Shown here one piece after another: positions 61,637 to 64,000 of a DNA stretch of 64,000 bases (position 1 is its first letter; every line of letters starts with the position of its first letter). Source of the DNA: Agarivorans sp. Toyoura001. Its GTDB lineage: Bacteria > Pseudomonadota > Gammaproteobacteria > Enterobacterales > Celerinatantimonadaceae. A model generated the notes under the pieces. The model was not told the DNA's origin. It searched no databases and worked only from the letters and a program-made list of their open reading frames with translations. A program made the position numbers and the translations under genes. The stretch covers positions 1-64,000 of the forward strand of contig NZ_BJEQ01000010.1 of NCBI RefSeq assembly GCF_005405585.1, read 5' to 3'.

Positions 61637-62053
61637 ATGTATTTAGAACATATAAACCTAACAGTTAAAGACATGGATCAAACGTTAGTTTTTTATAAAG
61701 CGGCATTTCCTCATTGGTGGGTGAGGGGGGAGGGCCAGCAAACGTGGTACGGTACCGATCGACGTTGGCTGCACTTTGGCGATGACAATCATTATCTTGC
61801 CTTTAACGACAACGGATACGGTGAAAATCGGCCTTTAGAGGGGAATCAATTAGGCGTGGCGCATTATGGATATGTAACGGCTGATCTAGATGCTGTGATT
61901 AGTCGCTTGCTAGCGGCAGGCTTTGAAATTCATCATGAAGGGGCGCAAAGTCAGCATCGGCGTAACGTGTATTTCCGCGACCCAAATGGCTTTGAAGTGG
62001 AGTTTGTAGAGTACTCATCAGACTTACCAAAAGAGCGAAATCTTTACGAATAG
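61637..62053 (+). CDS. VOC family protein (glyoxalase/dioxygenase superfamily)
   Basis: This 138-residue protein has paired beta-alpha-beta units: MYLEHINLTVKDMDQTLVFY (1-20) and GVAHYGYVTADLDAVISRL (about 75-93), with the terminal YFRDPNGFEVEFVEY. Potential metal ligands are His5, His77 and Glu123 or nearby. The family includes glyoxalases, dioxygenases and resistance proteins that bind redox-active drugs. Control by SoxR suggests a role in coping with redox-cycling compounds; this is inference. Confidence 0.85.
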   Translation: MYLEHINLTVKDMDQTLVFYKAAFPHWWVRGEGQQTWYGTDRRWLHFGDDNHYLAFNDNGYGENRPLEGNQLGVAHYGYVTADLDAVISRLLAAGFEIHHEGAQSQHRRNVYFRDPNGFEVEFVEYSSDLPKERNLYE

Positions 62054-62072
62054 ACTCCACCTACACTTATTT

Positions 62073-62099
62073 AAAAGGCCTGCTTGTCAGGCTTTTTTT
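62073..62099 (+). terminator. Terminator after the VOC gene
   Basis: GCCTG pairs with CAGGC around CTTGT, extended by flanking A and T residues, with seven T residues after the stem. Confidence 0.8.
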
Positions 62100-62117
62100 G
62101 TTTCTTTGAGAAAATCC

Positions 62118-62149
62118 TTGACCCTATACCTAGCTACAGGGTTTATCAT
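62118..62149 (+). promoter_or_regulatory. MerR-type metal-responsive promoter
   Basis: TTGACC (62118-62123) and TATCAT (62144-62149) are 20 bases apart, the long spacing used by MerR-family activators. The spacer has the dyad ACCCTATACCT/AGCTACAGGGT (62121-62142). The regulator and permease genes downstream should be induced together by the metal. Confidence 0.75.
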
Positions 62150-62169
62150 AGGTGTAGATGGAGGGTCGC

Positions 62170-62577
62170 ATGTACAAAATTGGCGAATTAGCAAAACTCA
62201 GTGGTTTAACTGTGGAAGCGTTGCGCTTTTACGAGCGTAAGGGCTTGTTAGCGCCAGTAGCTCGTGGGGCGAATCAATACCGAATGTATAGCGAACAAGA
62301 CCTGGCAAGGCTTGGTTTTATTCAGCGCGCCAAGCAAGCCGGATTATCGATTAAAGATATCTTGGAGCTGCTTACCCTGCGCGAGCATGCTGAAACCTCT
62401 AGCTGTGGTGATGTAAGCAGCGTGGTAGCCCACAAGCTACATAAGGTGCAGGAACAATTGCTTCAGCTGCAAGCGTTTGAAGCCACCCTCAAAAAGCTGC
62501 ATGACGAGTGCTGCGGCGGTGAAGAAAGTGCTACCTCTTGTTCAATATTAAAGGCCTTAGATGATGTTATTGAATAA
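62170..62577 (+). CDS. MerR-family metal sensor, ZntR-like
   Basis: This regulator has 135 residues from the ATG at 62170; a start at 62158 adds four. The helix-turn-helix covers about 1-40 (IGELAKLSGLTVEALRFYERKG). Cys79, Cys114, Cys115 and Cys124 align with the zinc ligands of E. coli ZntR, but position 119, His in ZntR, is Glu here. The metal may be Zn, Cd or Pb. Its stop overlaps the permease start by 17 bases. It probably controls its own promoter. Confidence 0.85.
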   Translation: MYKIGELAKLSGLTVEALRFYERKGLLAPVARGANQYRMYSEQDLARLGFIQRAKQAGLSIKDILELLTLREHAETSSCGDVSSVVAHKLHKVQEQLLQLQAFEATLKKLHDECCGGEESATSCSILKALDDVIE

Positions 62578-63610
62578 CTTTGTAAGTTTGTTTTTAAGTG
62601 CTGCTCCTTGGTTGTTTTTAGGTTTTGTTATTGCTGCTAGCTTGAAATTAGGCTTACCAAGCCGTTGGCTAGCAAAGCACTTAGGCAATAGTAAGCCCAG
62701 TACGACCATTAAAGCGGCGTTTATTGGCGCGCCTTTGCCTTTGTGCTCTTGTGGGGTTATTCCCGCCGCCATGGGCCTGCGCCGAGCGGGCGCATCTAAA
62801 AGTGCCACCACTTCTTTCTTAATTGCCACACCGGAGACAGGTGTTGATTCAGTGGCAGTATCTTATGCCTTATTGGGGCCTGTAATGGCCATTGTTCGGC
62901 CCGTAGCTGCTATTACCAGTGCAATTGTGGCAGGTTTACTTGTGGGAAACAGCGAAGATAATAAGCCGGTTACTAGCGAAGTAAAAAGCTGCTGTAGCAA
63001 AAAAAACGCTAGCCAACAGCAGCAAGCAACTGCTGAGGTAAAGCTCAGCGTTAAACAAAAAATAAGCGCTTGGCTGAATAGCTTTGCTGAACTGGTGGGA
63101 GACAGCTATTTATGGCTCTTGATCGGTTTGGTATTTGCCGCCTTGATTCAAACTTACTTGCCCGAGAGCTTTATGACCCGCTGGGGACAAGGCTGGATCA
63201 CTATGTTAGTGATGGTGTTGGTTGGCGTGCCTATGTACATTTGCGCCACAGCATCAACGCCTATTGCCGCAGGTTTAATCATTGCTGGTATATCGCCAGG
63301 GGCGGCCTTGGTATTTATGCTGGCGGGGCCGGCCACTAATGTTGCTACCTTAATGTTGGTTCGCCAAGAAATGGGAGTGCGTGCGTTAGCCGCCTACTTA
63401 ACCGGTGTTGTAGTTAGTGCAATGGCCTTTGGCTGGGGCTTAGATTGGGCAATTGGCCAATGGCACTGGCAAGTAAATCCGGTAGCTTGGCAAGAGCACC
63501 AGTTAGTGAATAGCTGGTGGGTGGTAAGTAGTAGTTTGGTTATTGCGATATTGATGTTACGCGCAGGACTCAATGATGCGCGGCAGCGCTGGGTGGGCAC
63601 TGCCGCATAA
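62561..63610 (+). CDS. SO_0444-type metal efflux permease
   Basis: This inner-membrane permease has 349 residues and about eight helices in two halves, of the DUF318 type. The first half carries GAPLPLCSCGVIPAAMGLRR (about 56-75) with a Cys pair, the second the repeat VGVPMYICATASTPIAAGLI. A cytoplasmic loop holds CCSKK. I recall the Shewanella SO_0444 proteins as Cu/Zn efflux permeases, and the ZntR-like regulator in the same operon supports metal export. The ATG at 62564 is an alternative start. Confidence 0.85.
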   Translation: MMLLNNFVSLFLSAAPWLFLGFVIAASLKLGLPSRWLAKHLGNSKPSTTIKAAFIGAPLPLCSCGVIPAAMGLRRAGASKSATTSFLIATPETGVDSVAVSYALLGPVMAIVRPVAAITSAIVAGLLVGNSEDNKPVTSEVKSCCSKKNASQQQQATAEVKLSVKQKISAWLNSFAELVGDSYLWLLIGLVFAALIQTYLPESFMTRWGQGWITMLVMVLVGVPMYICATASTPIAAGLIIAGISPGAALVFMLAGPATNVATLMLVRQEMGVRALAAYLTGVVVSAMAFGWGLDWAIGQWHWQVNPVAWQEHQLVNSWWVVSSSLVIAILMLRAGLNDARQRWVGTAA

Positions 63611-63621
63611 GTTCAATATTA

Positions 63622-64000
63622 TTAATTAGTTGGCACGCGCTTAAACATTGCACCGTTGTTTAAGCGCAAATTTTCGCCGTCACTCATTAGCGGTTCTTCT
63701 AACGCTTGAATGAACTCCATTTCAATTTTATTAGCCATGTCGTCACACAGCATGCGTGTCATGCCAATAGGCTGATTAACCAACAGCTGTTTGCCATTCC
63801 ACTCAGCTTGGCCAAAAAAGTTATTACAACCCGTGGTGCCAGAAATCTTAAAGCCCTTATCGTTTTCTTCTAAGGTAAACGCTGGCAACTTAATGTCGGC
63901 AATGTTGTAAAAGTCACCGGTCATATACCAACGGGTATCTGCTAAATCCATGCTTGGCTCCGATTGATTACTGGTACAGCCGGTTAAGCCCAACGCGATT
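63622..64000 (-). CDS. META-domain lipoprotein (HslJ-like), truncated by window end
   Basis: This partial gene lacks its true start, which lies beyond base 64000. The visible part ends a lipoprotein signal (ALGLTGC) and continues with a META domain: GTTGCNNFFGQAEWNG, GMTRMLCDDMANKIEMEFIQAL. HslJ-type proteins are heat-shock or stress lipoproteins of unclear function. The reading frame remains open to the window edge. It is convergent with the permease gene. Confidence 0.8.
   Translation of the reverse strand, partial: IALGLTGCTSNQSEPSMDLADTRWYMTGDFYNIADIKLPAFTLEENDKGFKISGTTGCNNFFGQAEWNGKQLLVNQPIGMTRMLCDDMANKIEMEFIQALEEPLMSDGENLRLNNGAMFKRVPTN

Noticed and set aside
1-64000. CRISPR arrays, transposases, prophage genes and integrases
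   Set aside because: No regularly spaced repeats and no mobile-element proteins were seen on either strand.

Overview
The window is chromosomal DNA from a marine gammaproteobacterium, most likely an Alteromonadales relative. Protein sequences and gene order resemble E. coli and Vibrio (spc and alpha operons; rsd-nudC-hemE; yjaG-hupA; slyX near fkpA). The many hypothetical proteins and transporters resemble marine lineages; Agarivorans is a guess from memory, not a demonstrated identity. I see no insertion sequence, prophage or CRISPR array.

Layout. 1-300: end of an rRNA operon (5S, then tRNA-Thr). 569-9043: the spc operon (rplN to rpmJ) and alpha operon (rpsM to rplQ), with an S4-type leader in front of rpsM. 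The S10 operon that usually precedes rplN is not adjacent. 9141-17302: an HD-GYP phosphodiesterase, metA and metH with MetJ-like and MetR-like sites, and mgtE preceded by a short leader ORF whose N-terminus resembles MgtL. 17371-19595: yheS and yheV. 19750-21010: a small AT-rich patch with two unknown genes, one an AlbA_2/Schlafen-like membrane protein. 21354-27919: a compact zinc-starvation locus. One Zur-like box lies between folE2-DUF1826-zur and a divergent operon encoding a zinc-type ABC transporter, a DUF1007 protein and a NicO-family transporter. 27962-40205: housekeeping genes (slyX, fkpA, rsd, nudC, hemE, hupA, an FKBP of SlyD type) mixed with small unknown genes. 40247-49550: a long-form leuA, a sugar ABC importer, aqpZ and an orphan TRAP binding protein. 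49614-58636: an oxidoreductase, then an 850-base gap holding three tandem paralogous peptide genes of 26-28 codons, then tag, a metallopeptidase-fold protein, a methyltransferase, a YitT protein, purD and purH. 58907-64000: a diguanylate cyclase, soxR with a SoxR box facing a VOC gene, a ZntR-like regulator coupled to a metal efflux permease, and a META-domain lipoprotein cut by the window end.

The strongest candidates for something undescribed are the tandem peptide operon at 50911-51223, which sits behind a run of palindromes, and the putative Mg2+-sensing leader peptide at 15428-15499 upstream of mgtE. The zinc locus is notable for placing sensor, zinc-independent enzyme replacement and uptake around a single operator. 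All functional statements come from reading sequence and from family knowledge; no search was run.
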